A stretch of DNA of 48,977 nucleotides from Oscillospiraceae bacterium. Lineage in GTDB: Bacteria; Bacillota; Clostridia; Oscillospirales; Oscillospiraceae. A program made the translations under genes and the position numbers. Of this stretch, positions 8,302 to 15,798 are shown in pieces. Below the pieces are notes generated by a model. The model saw only the letters and a list, made by a program, of their open reading frames with translations, had not been told where the DNA came from and ran no database searches. The DNA lies in NCBI GenBank assembly GCA_017465625.1, contig JAFTVV010000024.1:1-48977 (forward strand), read 5' to 3'. Each line of letters starts with the position of its first letter. Position 1 is the first letter of the stretch.

Positions 8302-8318
8302 AATCTTGAGGTATGTTG

Positions 8319-8480
8319 TTATTTGCCCAGGCAGTTGTCGCAAATGTAAACCTTCTGACCGAAAATGTTGGCTTCCTTAGCGCCGCCCTTGCCGCAGATG
8401 TCACACTTCTTGCCACAGCCGGTGAGTGCAAATGCGCCCAGTGTGCACAGAACCAATGTTAATGCAATAATCTTTTTCAT
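8319..8480 (-). CDS. 53-residue lipoprotein with two CxxC zinc knuckles
   Basis: This gene encodes 53 residues. A lysine start and hydrophobic stretch lead to the lipobox LTGC (C22), so the mature chain is lipid-anchored outside the membrane and only about 32 residues long. That chain contains CDIC (C26, C29) and CDNC (C47, C50), a likely four-cysteine zinc site like a rubredoxin-type knuckle or treble-clef fragment. An AAGGAG SD lies 8 nt before the ATG, and an intrinsic terminator follows the stop, so it is a self-contained transcription unit. Function is unknown; zinc or redox sensing, or an envelope chaperone role, would be guesses. Confidence 0.85.
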   Translation of the reverse strand: MKKIIALTLVLCTLGAFALTGCGKKCDICGKGGAKEANIFGQKVYICDNCLGK

Positions 8481-8721
8481 AATATCGTCTCCTTTTTATG
8501 ATTGCCAATCGCTTGACTGTTTTTAGTATACCACAGGGGAAAACGGAATGCAAGGCGGTCACGTCGGTTTTGTTCATATTTTTTTAAAAGATTATCCATA
8601 ATAAAAGCAACCGGGAAACAACGGGCGGATGATATCCGCCTCTACAATGCTGTACATACCGTTTCTTATCCGTAGGGACACCGCTCCTGAGGTGACCGCG
8701 GTTAACACGTAAAACGGCTTA
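8481..8721. other. Gene-free spacer with dispersed repeats
   Basis: I see no gene. There is a palindrome GGGCGGATGATATCCGCC followed by TCTACA at 8623-8640, of the same class as 38921-38941 and 16566-16583. Near 8690 the stretch TCCTGAGGTGACCGC also occurs near 33866, next to the inverted-repeat element there. Confidence 0.5.
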
Positions 8722-8891
8722 GCGATATGTTTTTCTTTGCAAAACGCGATATATTTGTCTTGCGGCAAATGCGATATATGGCTTCGCCATGCGATATGAT
8801 ATAAATCCCCTCACGCCCGCAGGCATATCGCATCGAAGATATATCGCGCCGCAAAGCGGCATATCGAAAATCCATTTATGGATTTATATCG
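8722..8891 (-). repeat. GCGATAT-linked hairpin array, copy 2
   Basis: Hairpins such as ATGGC-TTC-GCCAT, ATTTG/CAAAT, GCCGC/GCGGC and AAATCCAT/ATGGATTT are spaced by linkers. Linkers read GCGATAT in the left half and ATATCGC in the right half, converging near 8805-8820. The right half is homologous, inverted, to 4215-4317. Confidence 0.78.
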
Positions 8892-8903
8892 TTGCAACAA
8901 CAC

Positions 8904-8931
8904 AAAAACCGCTGACCTACGGGTCAGCGGT
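8904..8931 (-). terminator. Terminator of the 253-residue lipoprotein gene
   Basis: A 10-bp stem (8908-8917 with 8922-8931) with a 4-nt loop is followed on the minus strand by five T residues. It lies just beyond the stop at 8939. Confidence 0.85.
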
Positions 8932-8938
8932 CTGTGTG

Positions 8939-9700
8939 TTATTGCAGGGGAATATCACTGCTCTTATCCAAATGATACTCTACAGCGTAGTCCCTCTCGT
9001 CGTGATCCTTCCGCACGATGTGCTGGTTCAGCATATCCAGATGGCCGCCGGTCTTTGTGGTTTCGTAATAGTATTGCTCGTAGGTGGGGGTATCCAGATA
9101 AATGCGATCCGCCTCCGTGTGGTAATGCTCCGTCCAGCCTTTGTAGTACGCGGAAACACCATCCATACAGATCAGGCCATAATCCTGCACCTGTGCCGGC
9201 TGCTGGGGTGCGGGATCATCCAGCAGAGAGGGAATGTTATAGTTATACAAGTAGCTGTATTTGGTCACCGTTACCACAGAATGTACGTAATCCTCCCAGG
9301 CAATGCCGTGCACAGCAAGACGCTCTTCCACGGTTGTGCCGCGTTTGGCGGTTTGCTCCTGCCAGTAAGCATACAGACACTCAGAGGACTGCATCTCCAA
9401 CTGATGCAGCATTTCTTCTGTGGAGGCTTCGTCACAGCTCAGCGCCATTTCTCCATCCTCAGAGAAAGAGAGACTGATCGTATGGTGCAAATCGTGGAAC
9501 GCAAAAATCGGTCCGACCGTTTCCTCAATACGGGAGTTAAAGTCTTCCATAATGGTTTTCGTCTCGTCTGCATCCCCCGTCCAAACACCGATGAGACTGT
9601 CGGTATTCAGCGGTTTTGTCTCTTTGGGTGCAGAGTCGGCAGCAGTACAGCCGGCAAAAACCAAAAGAACAATCAACAATACAGGCAAAAGCCTTCTCAT
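8939..9700 (-). CDS. Lipoprotein of unknown function
   Basis: The 253-residue protein has a signal peptide with lipobox FAGC (C18), then a low-complexity linker and a mature domain beginning DSLIGVWTGD. The GVW-G opening followed by alternating polar and hydrophobic segments resembles beta-sandwich or lipocalin-like extracytoplasmic domains found in clostridial lipoproteins. Tyrosine-rich segments (YSYLYNYN, YEQYYYE) stand out near the C-terminus. I do not recognise a named family. It ends at a good terminator. It starts 33 bases before (in its direction, after) the DUF4432 gene's stop, so the two may be cotranscribed. Confidence 0.8.
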   Translation of the reverse strand: MRRLLPVLLIVLLVFAGCTAADSAPKETKPLNTDSLIGVWTGDADETKTIMEDFNSRIEETVGPIFAFHDLHHTISLSFSEDGEMALSCDEASTEEMLHQLEMQSSECLYAYWQEQTAKRGTTVEERLAVHGIAWEDYVHSVVTVTKYSYLYNYNIPSLLDDPAPQQPAQVQDYGLICMDGVSAYYKGWTEHYHTEADRIYLDTPTYEQYYYETTKTGGHLDMLNQHIVRKDHDERDYAVEYHLDKSSDIPLQ

Positions 9701-9732
9701 AATATACCTCTTTATTTTTTATAATCGGCCTA

Positions 9733-10725
9733 TCAGGCGTTTTTCCATTCATTATAATCGCTGTAGAAGACCACATCATATTGGAAGGTGGTCTTTTCGC
9801 CGGGGTTCAGCATTTGCAGTCTCCCCTGCTCCCGCATAGCAACGCGGCCATCAGGCGTGCAGTTGCCGGGCTCCAGACCCAGCACATAATCGTGCGCACC
9901 GGGCATTTTCCACTGGCAGAAGGAATTCAGGTTTTTGGGGTCAAAAGAGATGGCCAGGCCCAATCCAATGCCGTGGTTATAGATTTTCGCAAGACCCTTA
10001 TGGTCAAATTCGTGGAAGTAGCACTGTTCCTCATAGCCGGGGGTGGGTGTGGGGAATTGCAGATGCTGCTGAAGACCCTCTGCGGCGTGGGCATTACGGG
10101 GAATCACCCGATCAGAGGGGATGATCAGCTCAGACTGCTCGCTCAGCAGCGGATAGCCCATATTCATGTGGTAGAGTACCATCACAGGAGATGCCTCGTC
10201 ACCGTGGTTTTCTACGGTATCTTTCAGCGTCAGCTTGTTTTCCGTAGTGGAAAATTCCAGCACCCGGTGCAGCTGCAGCTTGCGGCCAAACAGCACACAG
10301 TCCTTCATATCCGCCTCCACAACCAGCAGATCGCCTTTGCGATACCAGTGGGCGTGCTCGGCAGGAGTGTTGCCAATAGTGCCGTGCATGGGCAGGAATT
10401 CATCCCCGTCCTGAGCGTCTCCGCCAACAGTGGTCAAGCCGCAGGTGGTCAAAAATCCGGCAGTAAAGCTTTTCAGCCAATGATCCTCTCTGCGGTCGTA
10501 ATAGGAAGAACCCACAAAGCCGCAGGGGGAGAAATAGCCCATATTCATCCCCATAAAGGTCAGACGGGGAATATCCGCACAGCGATCCAGCGAAACACTG
10601 CACTGAAGACCCAATCCGTTGCGCACCTGCAAAAGCCGCAGGCCGTCACCCTTGCCGCCTACCAGGCGGTATTCTTCAATGCCGGAGATCTGGTCTTCGT
10701 GTCCTAAATAGTTGCTAAAAGCCAT
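9733..10725 (-). CDS. DUF4432 / aldose 1-epimerase-like protein
   Basis: The 330-residue cytoplasmic protein fits the DUF4432 branch of the galactose mutarotase-like beta-sandwich superfamily. Recognisable stretches are LDRCADIPRL near the N-terminus, FTAGFLTTCGLTTVG, the MHGTIGNTPAE segment, YHMNMGYPLL, and LGLEPGNC near the C-terminus. In the superfamily, conserved His and Glu residues catalyse anomer interconversion of a sugar or sugar phosphate; MHG and LEPGN supply candidate residues. AGGAGG lies 9 nt before the ATG. The neighbouring polyol-type dehydrogenase suggests sugar or sugar-phosphate use, though each gene has its own promoter. Confidence 0.88.
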   Translation of the reverse strand: MAFSNYLGHEDQISGIEEYRLVGGKGDGLRLLQVRNGLGLQCSVSLDRCADIPRLTFMGMNMGYFSPCGFVGSSYYDRREDHWLKSFTAGFLTTCGLTTVGGDAQDGDEFLPMHGTIGNTPAEHAHWYRKGDLLVVEADMKDCVLFGRKLQLHRVLEFSTTENKLTLKDTVENHGDEASPVMVLYHMNMGYPLLSEQSELIIPSDRVIPRNAHAAEGLQQHLQFPTPTPGYEEQCYFHEFDHKGLAKIYNHGIGLGLAISFDPKNLNSFCQWKMPGAHDYVLGLEPGNCTPDGRVAMREQGRLQMLNPGEKTTFQYDVVFYSDYNEWKNA

Positions 10726-10826
10726 ATCGCTGTTCCTCCTGATTTAGCCTGCGTAGCACAGGCGCGTTCTATCCATCATAACCATCATATCATAGTCTTT
10801 TGAAAAAAGATAGCACTTTTTCCGTT

Positions 10827-10855
10827 TTTATACATAAAAATCTAATTATATTCAA
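10827..10855 (-). promoter_or_regulatory. Promoter for the DUF4432 gene
   Basis: On the minus strand, TTGAAT (10855-10850), a 17-bp spacer and TATAAA (10832-10827) lie about 100 bp before the start codon. Confidence 0.6.
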
Positions 10856-10884
10856 AGTTTTTCACCCATTACCGACCCACAATA

Positions 10885-10922
10885 CAAAAAACTTCCGGCA
10901 ACCCCAATGGGTCACCGGAAGT
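10885..10922 (-). terminator. Terminator of the zinc dehydrogenase gene
   Basis: A long stem of about 13 bp (10891-10905 with 10909-10921) is followed on the minus strand by six T residues, 29 bases after the stop codon. Confidence 0.88.
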
Positions 10923-10950
10923 GCAGAAATTTTTATTTGTGGATGCAGAA

Positions 10951-12216
10951 TCAGTTGATGGGGGTTGCGTGGGCCAGCAGGTACTTTTCGGCATCGCCGT
11001 TCCACAGACCGTTGTGCTTCTCCACCAGCTTTGCCAGCTCTGCAAACATCTCGTTCTCCTTGCCCAGCTCTGCAAAGTCGTCGATGGCAGTCAGAGGCAT
11101 ACTGATCTGATTGTAGATCAGCTTCTTGCCGCCCTTGATGTTGGGCAGATTCAGTGTGGTATCCACAACTGCATCCAGGCCGCCAATGTGGGTAACCATT
11201 GCGGCAGGATTGATCTTGCCGCTATTCATCATCTCGATGGCTTCACGCATATCGTCGGTGTTGCCGCCGGAGGTGCCCACAATGTGGGTAGCAGCATAGT
11301 GGACATTAAAGAAGTTCATCTCTGCCTTGAACTGTGCATTGGTGGGGCCTGCGAAGAAATTCAGACAGCCGTCGTAACCCAAAATCGCATCAGCCTGCTC
11401 CACAACGGGACGGACAGGTGCAAAGCAGATGACGTCGTTGTAGCCGGTGCCGCCGGTGAGGTTGCGGAGGTACTCCACAGGATTTTCCACCTTTGCGGTG
11501 TTGACGTAGTGCAGCTCGATGCCCAGCTCCTTGGCGTGCTCTACGGTGTAGATGCTGGCGGCGCGCTCCAGACGGGCGTCGTCAATATCGGTCACAACCA
11601 GCAGAGAGGGACGACGGTCGCAGTGCAGAGCGTAGTCAATTGCGCCCAGACCCATAGGACCGACGGAAGCCAGCAGTGCCATCTTGCCGCCTTCTACAAT
11701 GCCCATATCGTGGACATAAGAGCCGGCTTTGGTGTGATACTGGGCGTGGAAAGTGCCGATGATGCAGCTCATAGGCTCAGCCAAAGAGCCGTAGAAGTAA
11801 ACATCGGAATTGTAGGGCAGCAGGCAGTCGGCGAGCAATGTCTCCTGAGGAATGTTGCCGTACAGGGCATCGCCGCCGCAGTAGTTGTAGGAATAGCCGG
11901 GAGCCATCAGAGAGCCCTTATAGAAGTGGGCAGGCTGAATGGAGAAGCCGTCACCGACCTTAAACTTGTGGGCCCAGTTCTTGCCCACTTCCACGATCTT
12001 GCCGCAGAATTCGTGACCCACAACGGTGGGATTTTCTGCAACATTGTCGGGCACGCGCTTGTGATCGCCGCCTTCAACAGCAGCCTTGTAGGTGCTCATG
12101 CACAAAGAGTCGGAAATAATCTGGACGCGCACACCGTCGTCGCCAATTTCCGGCAGGTCAAATTCCTCCAGACGGAGGTCCATTTTGCCGTGGATACGAA
12201 CGCCTTTATTCTTCAT
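10951..12216 (-). CDS. Zinc-dependent medium-chain dehydrogenase, L-sorbose-1-phosphate reductase-like
   Basis: This 421-residue medium-chain dehydrogenase has an N-terminal GroES-like catalytic domain, with C near SDSLCMSTYK and GHEFCGKIVEVG supplying the catalytic zinc site. A Rossmann domain follows (LLASVGPMGLGAIDYAL). The overall sequence resembles the sorbose-1-phosphate reductase/sorbitol-phosphate dehydrogenase branch, which interconverts ketose and hexitol phosphates with NAD(P)H. The typical four-cysteine structural zinc lobe is not obvious. The frame extends 19 codons further upstream, but AAGGAG with an 8-nt spacing selects the ATG at 12216. It has its own consensus promoter and terminator. 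The true substrate is unproven. Confidence 0.85.
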   Translation of the reverse strand: MKNKGVRIHGKMDLRLEEFDLPEIGDDGVRVQIISDSLCMSTYKAAVEGGDHKRVPDNVAENPTVVGHEFCGKIVEVGKNWAHKFKVGDGFSIQPAHFYKGSLMAPGYSYNYCGGDALYGNIPQETLLADCLLPYNSDVYFYGSLAEPMSCIIGTFHAQYHTKAGSYVHDMGIVEGGKMALLASVGPMGLGAIDYALHCDRRPSLLVVTDIDDARLERAASIYTVEHAKELGIELHYVNTAKVENPVEYLRNLTGGTGYNDVICFAPVRPVVEQADAILGYDGCLNFFAGPTNAQFKAEMNFFNVHYAATHIVGTSGGNTDDMREAIEMMNSGKINPAAMVTHIGGLDAVVDTTLNLPNIKGGKKLIYNQISMPLTAIDDFAELGKENEMFAELAKLVEKHNGLWNGDAEKYLLAHATPIN

Positions 12217-12290
12217 AATTACTCTCCTTATTTCTGCCAAAAAGCGGCAATCATTTATGTATTTTCTCATCACCGAGGTCTTTCTCCGCC

Positions 12291-12319
12291 ATTATAGCAC
12301 AGAAAAACGAAAATGCCAA
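12291..12319 (-). promoter_or_regulatory. Promoter for the zinc dehydrogenase gene
   Basis: On the minus strand, TTGGCA (12319-12314), a 17-bp spacer and TATAAT (12296-12291). It is back to back with the glycosyltransferase promoter. Confidence 0.75.
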
Positions 12320-12367
12320 TAGGCGGATGTCAATCTTTTTCCATTTTCTTAAATAAAAATGCGGTGA

Positions 12368-12396
12368 TTGCCTTTCTTTCCGTTTTCTGCTACAAT
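12368..12396 (+). promoter_or_regulatory. Promoter for the glycosyltransferase gene
   Basis: TTGCCT (12368-12373), a 17-bp spacer and TACAAT (12391-12396), placed about 30 bp before the ATG at 12427. Confidence 0.7.
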
Positions 12397-12426
12397 ATGG
12401 GTAAATACACAGAAAGGGTTGATCTT

Positions 12427-13590
12427 ATGGCTTCAAAACCTTTACATATTTTAGTGGTGGCCACCTGGCTTCCGGGCAGATACGACAAACTGATGGGCAT
12501 TTACCACAAGCATTTCTGCGAGGCACTGGCGCAGGCCGGTGTAAAAGTGGGTATGCTCCATATTGACCGGCAGCCCATCTCTCAGGCACTGCGTTTTCCC
12601 TTTATGAAAAAGCGCTACACCGTAGAAGAAAAGGGCTACCGTACTCACGCCCGTCGGATGCTCAACCGTCACCGTCTGTCTCCCCACTGGCAAATGAAGG
12701 CCTACACCCGATGCCTGTATCGGCTGTATAAGGCTTACGAAAAGAAAAACGGCAAACCGGACGTGCTCCACGCACAGGTGCTGATTCCTGCAGGCTATGC
12801 CACCGCAATGCTGGGTAAACGCATCGGTGTGCCGGTGCTGATCACAGAGCACGCCAGCTATTTTGAGCGATTCTTTAAGGATTGGAGCGCACCCTACACC
12901 AAAAAGACGGTGGAAAGCGGCGCGCAAATCACCTGCGTGGGAAACTATATGGTAGAACTGTTTGCCAAACTGGGGGTGCAGGCGCAGGTGCTTCCCAATA
13001 CGGTGGACTGCTCTGTCTTCAGCGGTCCGAAGGCAGAAAAGACCGACAGTACCATCCGCTTTGCCACCGTTTGCGCTCTGCGTGAGGGCAAGGGCATCGA
13101 AGTGGCGGTGCAGGCACTTTCCAAGCTTTCAAAGGAAGAAAAGCTGACGGATTTTACATATACCGTCATTGGAAACGGAGATCAAAGTGCGCTGTATCGG
13201 GCCGCCGCAGAGCAAGCAGGCATTGCAGACCGCACCCGTTTTGTGGGGCAGAAAAACCATCAGCAGATTGCGGAAATTCTCGCCCATACCGACATTCTCT
13301 TGATGCCCTCAGACAAGGAGACCTTTGCCATCCCTGTCATCGAAGCCGCCGCCGCAGGCGTGCCGGTTGTCTGTACCCGCTGCGGTGGACCGGAGGGCTT
13401 CCTCACCCCTGACAGCGCAGAATTTTGCGGCATTCAGGACGCAGACGGAATGGCCGACGCCATTATGCGTATGGCAGCGCGCCTGCCTCAGATTGATGAG
13501 CAGAAGGTGCGGCAGGTAGCCGCCGCCTTTGACCGCAAAGCAGTTGCAGAAAAAGCCATAGGCTACTATAAAGCACTGCTCAAAAATTAA
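12427..13590 (+). CDS. Family 4 glycosyltransferase
   Basis: The 387-residue protein is a GT-B-fold, nucleotide-sugar-dependent retaining transferase of the GT4 type. The N-terminal Rossmann half starts HILVVATWLPGRYD. The C-terminal donor-binding half contains VCALREGKGIE, GNGD, FVGQKNHQQI, and the signature MPSDKETFAIPVIEAAAAGVPVV with the E-x7-E motif. The open frame runs 38 codons further upstream, past the promoter, but GAAAGGG at 8 nt and the -10 position fix the start at 12427. It stands alone with its own promoter and hairpin. The acceptor is not known; a cell-surface polysaccharide or glycolipid is the usual role. Confidence 0.9.
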   Translation: MASKPLHILVVATWLPGRYDKLMGIYHKHFCEALAQAGVKVGMLHIDRQPISQALRFPFMKKRYTVEEKGYRTHARRMLNRHRLSPHWQMKAYTRCLYRLYKAYEKKNGKPDVLHAQVLIPAGYATAMLGKRIGVPVLITEHASYFERFFKDWSAPYTKKTVESGAQITCVGNYMVELFAKLGVQAQVLPNTVDCSVFSGPKAEKTDSTIRFATVCALREGKGIEVAVQALSKLSKEEKLTDFTYTVIGNGDQSALYRAAAEQAGIADRTRFVGQKNHQQIAEILAHTDILLMPSDKETFAIPVIEAAAAGVPVVCTRCGGPEGFLTPDSAEFCGIQDADGMADAIMRMAARLPQIDEQKVRQVAAAFDRKAVAEKAIGYYKALLKN

Positions 13591-13601
13591 AATGCAAAAT
13601 T

Positions 13602-13628
13602 TTACGGGACGGCAATGCCGTCCCGTAA
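13602..13628. terminator. Hairpin after the glycosyltransferase gene
   Basis: A perfect 12-bp inverted repeat (13602-13613 with 13617-13628, loop AAT) lies 11 bases after the stop. The T-rich side is on the minus strand, so it is only a partial match to an intrinsic terminator for this gene. Confidence 0.55.
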
Positions 13629-13662
13629 TGCATATCAAAAGTAACGTATGTCCGAAGAAATT

Positions 13663-13763
13663 GTCATTGCGAGCCGCTTGCCAAGCGGCGTGGCAATCCG
13701 TTTCTCCACATTTGCGCCCACCGATCGTAATACCTCGTGGGGGCACCCGTCCTCGGGTGTCCC
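13663..13763. repeat. Two dispersed palindromic repeats
   Basis: A single GTCATTGCGAG...GTGGCAATCCG repeat (13663-13700) is followed by a GGGCACCCGTCCTCGGGTG-type palindrome with CCTACAAA tail (13739-13763). The first class also occurs at 5251, 16586 and 19684; the second also at 34221-34243. Confidence 0.75.
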
Positions 13764-13778
13764 TACAAATGATCGTGC

Positions 13779-14975
13779 TTACTTTCCTGCCAGTATCAGA
13801 GCGCGGTCTAAGATGGCATTGGCCGCAGCTTCTTTGGACATCAGGGGCAGCTGCCGAACGTCCTCGGCTGTGATCAGCGTGATCACATTGGTATCCACCC
13901 CAAAGCCTGCGCCTGCCTGACGCAAATCGTTGGCGCAGATCATATCCACGCCCTTTTTCTTCAGCTTTTCTTTGCTGTTTTCCAGCACATTTTCCGTCTC
14001 CATGGAAAAGCCGCAAAGCACCTGACCGGGACGGCGATTTGCACCCAGCCACGCCAAAATATCTTCGGTGCGCTTCAGTGGGATGGAAAGTGCACCGTCT
14101 TTTTTCTTCATTTTCTCAGCGGCAGGCTCTGCCGGTGTATAATCCGCAACAGCGGCGGCTTTGAATACGAAATCCGCCTCCCGGCTGTGCTCCCGGACCG
14201 CCTCAAACATCTGTGCCGCAGACTGCACCTTGATCACCTCTACAAAAGGAGGCGGTGCAACCGTGGTGCTGCCGCAGATGACTTTTACCTCTGCACCCCG
14301 AAGCATGGCCGCTTTTGCAAGGGCAAAGCCCATCTTTCCGGAGGAATGATTGGTAATAAAGCGCACCGGATCCAACGCCTCACAGGTCGCACCGGCAGTG
14401 ACCAAAACCTGCTTGCCTGCCAAATCCTTGGGCATCGCCAGTGCCCGAATAATATGCTCCAAAAGCAGTTCCGGTTCGGGCAGTTTTCCTGCACCCACGT
14501 CACCGCAGGCCAGTCTGCCGCTATCCGGTGCAATCACCTCCCAGCCATAATGACGGAGTGTCTGCAAATTATCCTGGGTCACAGGGTTTTCCCACATACC
14601 CGTATTCATTGCCGGTGCAATCAGCTTGGGACATTTGCAGGCCAATACCGTGGTGGTCAGCATATCGTCCGCCAGTCCGTGAGCCAGCTTGGCGCAGACA
14701 TTGGCGGTGGCCGGTGCAATCATCACCAGATCCGTCCGACGCGCCAGAGAGATGTGCTCCACCTGATGCACAAAATTGCGGTCAAAGGTATCTACCAGGC
14801 ACTTATTTCCCGTAAGCTGTTCAAAAGTAAGGGGTGCAATAAATTCTGTGGCGTTTTTGGTCATCACAACCTCTACGGTGGCATTGGTCTTGACCAGTGC
14901 GGAGCAAAGTGCCGCAGCCTTATAGGCGGCAATTCCACCGGTGACACCCAGAAGAACAACTTTTCCTTTCAGCAT
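13779..14975 (-). CDS. coaBC: Bifunctional phosphopantothenoylcysteine decarboxylase / phosphopantothenate-cysteine ligase
   Basis: This 398-residue flavoprotein carries out two steps of coenzyme A synthesis: joining cysteine to 4'-phosphopantothenate (CoaB, C-terminal) and decarboxylating the product (CoaC, N-terminal). The CoaC half shows VTGGIAAYKAA, the histidine in VEHISLAR, the substrate-binding PAMNTGMW motif and the flap around GRLACGDVGAG. The CoaB half begins near residue 190 with VLVTAGATCEALDPVRFITN and contains the KMGFALAKAA motif. AGGGAGG lies 8 nt before the ATG. It diverges from panT-coaX across a shared promoter region, so three CoA functions are controlled together. Confidence 0.96.
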   Translation of the reverse strand: MLKGKVVLLGVTGGIAAYKAAALCSALVKTNATVEVVMTKNATEFIAPLTFEQLTGNKCLVDTFDRNFVHQVEHISLARRTDLVMIAPATANVCAKLAHGLADDMLTTTVLACKCPKLIAPAMNTGMWENPVTQDNLQTLRHYGWEVIAPDSGRLACGDVGAGKLPEPELLLEHIIRALAMPKDLAGKQVLVTAGATCEALDPVRFITNHSSGKMGFALAKAAMLRGAEVKVICGSTTVAPPPFVEVIKVQSAAQMFEAVREHSREADFVFKAAAVADYTPAEPAAEKMKKKDGALSIPLKRTEDILAWLGANRRPGQVLCGFSMETENVLENSKEKLKKKGVDMICANDLRQAGAGFGVDTNVITLITAEDVRQLPLMSKEAAANAILDRALILAGK

Positions 14976-15006
14976 TTCGGAATCCTCCCTATGATTCTTT
15001 GCCCCT

Positions 15007-15035
15007 ATTATAGCGATATTTTTTTCCGGTGTAAA
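15007..15035 (-). promoter_or_regulatory. coaBC promoter
   Basis: On the minus strand, TTTACA (15035-15030), 17-bp spacer, TATAAT (15012-15007). It mirrors the panT promoter in sequence as well as in spacing. Confidence 0.85.
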
Positions 15036-15055
15036 GACCTCAATTGCTTTTGCGC

Positions 15056-15084
15056 TTTACAACCTGAGAAAATACCGCTATAAT
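15056..15084 (+). promoter_or_regulatory. panT-coaX promoter
   Basis: TTTACA (15056-15061), 17-bp spacer, TATAAT (15079-15084). Its -35 box is 20 bp from the -35 box of the coaBC promoter. Confidence 0.85.
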
Positions 15085-15142
15085 AGGGATATAATATGCG
15101 CTGCATCCCTTTAGCGGAGCGGCAGCAGGAGGTAAACTGAAT

Positions 15143-15796
15143 ATGAAAAAAAGCCGTATGAATGTACGTTATATGGTTATACTGGCAATGTTTGTGGCAT
15201 TGATGCTGGTACTGCAAATCACGGGGATCGGGCTGATTCCGCTGCCGCTGATCAAAGCCACCACCATGCACATCCCCGTCATTTTGGGTGCGATTTTGAT
15301 GGGTCCCACAGCCGGCGGCATTTTGGGCGGTGTATTCGGTCTTTGTTCCATCTGGACCAACACCACCACCCCCAGCGCCTTATCCTTCGCCTTCTCCCCC
15401 GTGCTGGCAAACGAAATTGCCGGCTTTGGCGGTGCGCTCGCCTCGGTCTGGACTGCGCTTTGCTGCCGGATTTTACTGGGCGTGGCGGCAGGCTGGCTGT
15501 GGAAGCTGCTGAAAAAATGGTCCGTAAACGATTATCTGGCACTGCCTGTGACGGCAGGTATCTCCACAATTCTCCATTCCACGCTGGTGATGGGCAGTAT
15601 TGGCATTTTATTTGACCAGCAGTTCGCTCAGGCAAAAGGCGTGGCGGCAGACGTGGTACTGAAGGTTGCTATGGGCGTTGTGGGCACTTCCGGCATACCC
15701 GAGGCCATTGCCGCAATCCTGTTGGTCACAGCAGTAGGCAAGCCTTTAATTCTGTTTGCGGCAAAAGCCGGCAAACAAATGCACCGGAGGAACTGA
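15143..15796 (+). CDS. panT: ECF transporter substrate-binding (S) component, probably pantothenate
   Basis: The 217-residue integral membrane protein has about six hydrophobic segments and the hallmarks of ECF S components: an N-terminal ALMLVLQITGIGLIPLP stretch, the membrane segment ending TMHIPVILGAILMGPTAG and a C-terminal helix pair. S components bind a vitamin and dock onto a shared EcfAA'T energising module, which is not in this window. Pantothenate specificity is inferred from location: it lies 2 bases before coaX (pantothenate kinase) and diverges from coaBC. AGGAGG lies 10 nt before the ATG. Another vitamin is possible from sequence alone. Confidence 0.88.
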   Translation: MKKSRMNVRYMVILAMFVALMLVLQITGIGLIPLPLIKATTMHIPVILGAILMGPTAGGILGGVFGLCSIWTNTTTPSALSFAFSPVLANEIAGFGGALASVWTALCCRILLGVAAGWLWKLLKKWSVNDYLALPVTAGISTILHSTLVMGSIGILFDQQFAQAKGVAADVVLKVAMGVVGTSGIPEAIAAILLVTAVGKPLILFAAKAGKQMHRRN

Positions 15797-15798
15797 GT

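Noticed and set aside
8120-8431. 103-residue minus-strand frame overlapping the DHH gene start
   Set aside because: It spans a terminator and a promoter and conflicts with two better supported genes.
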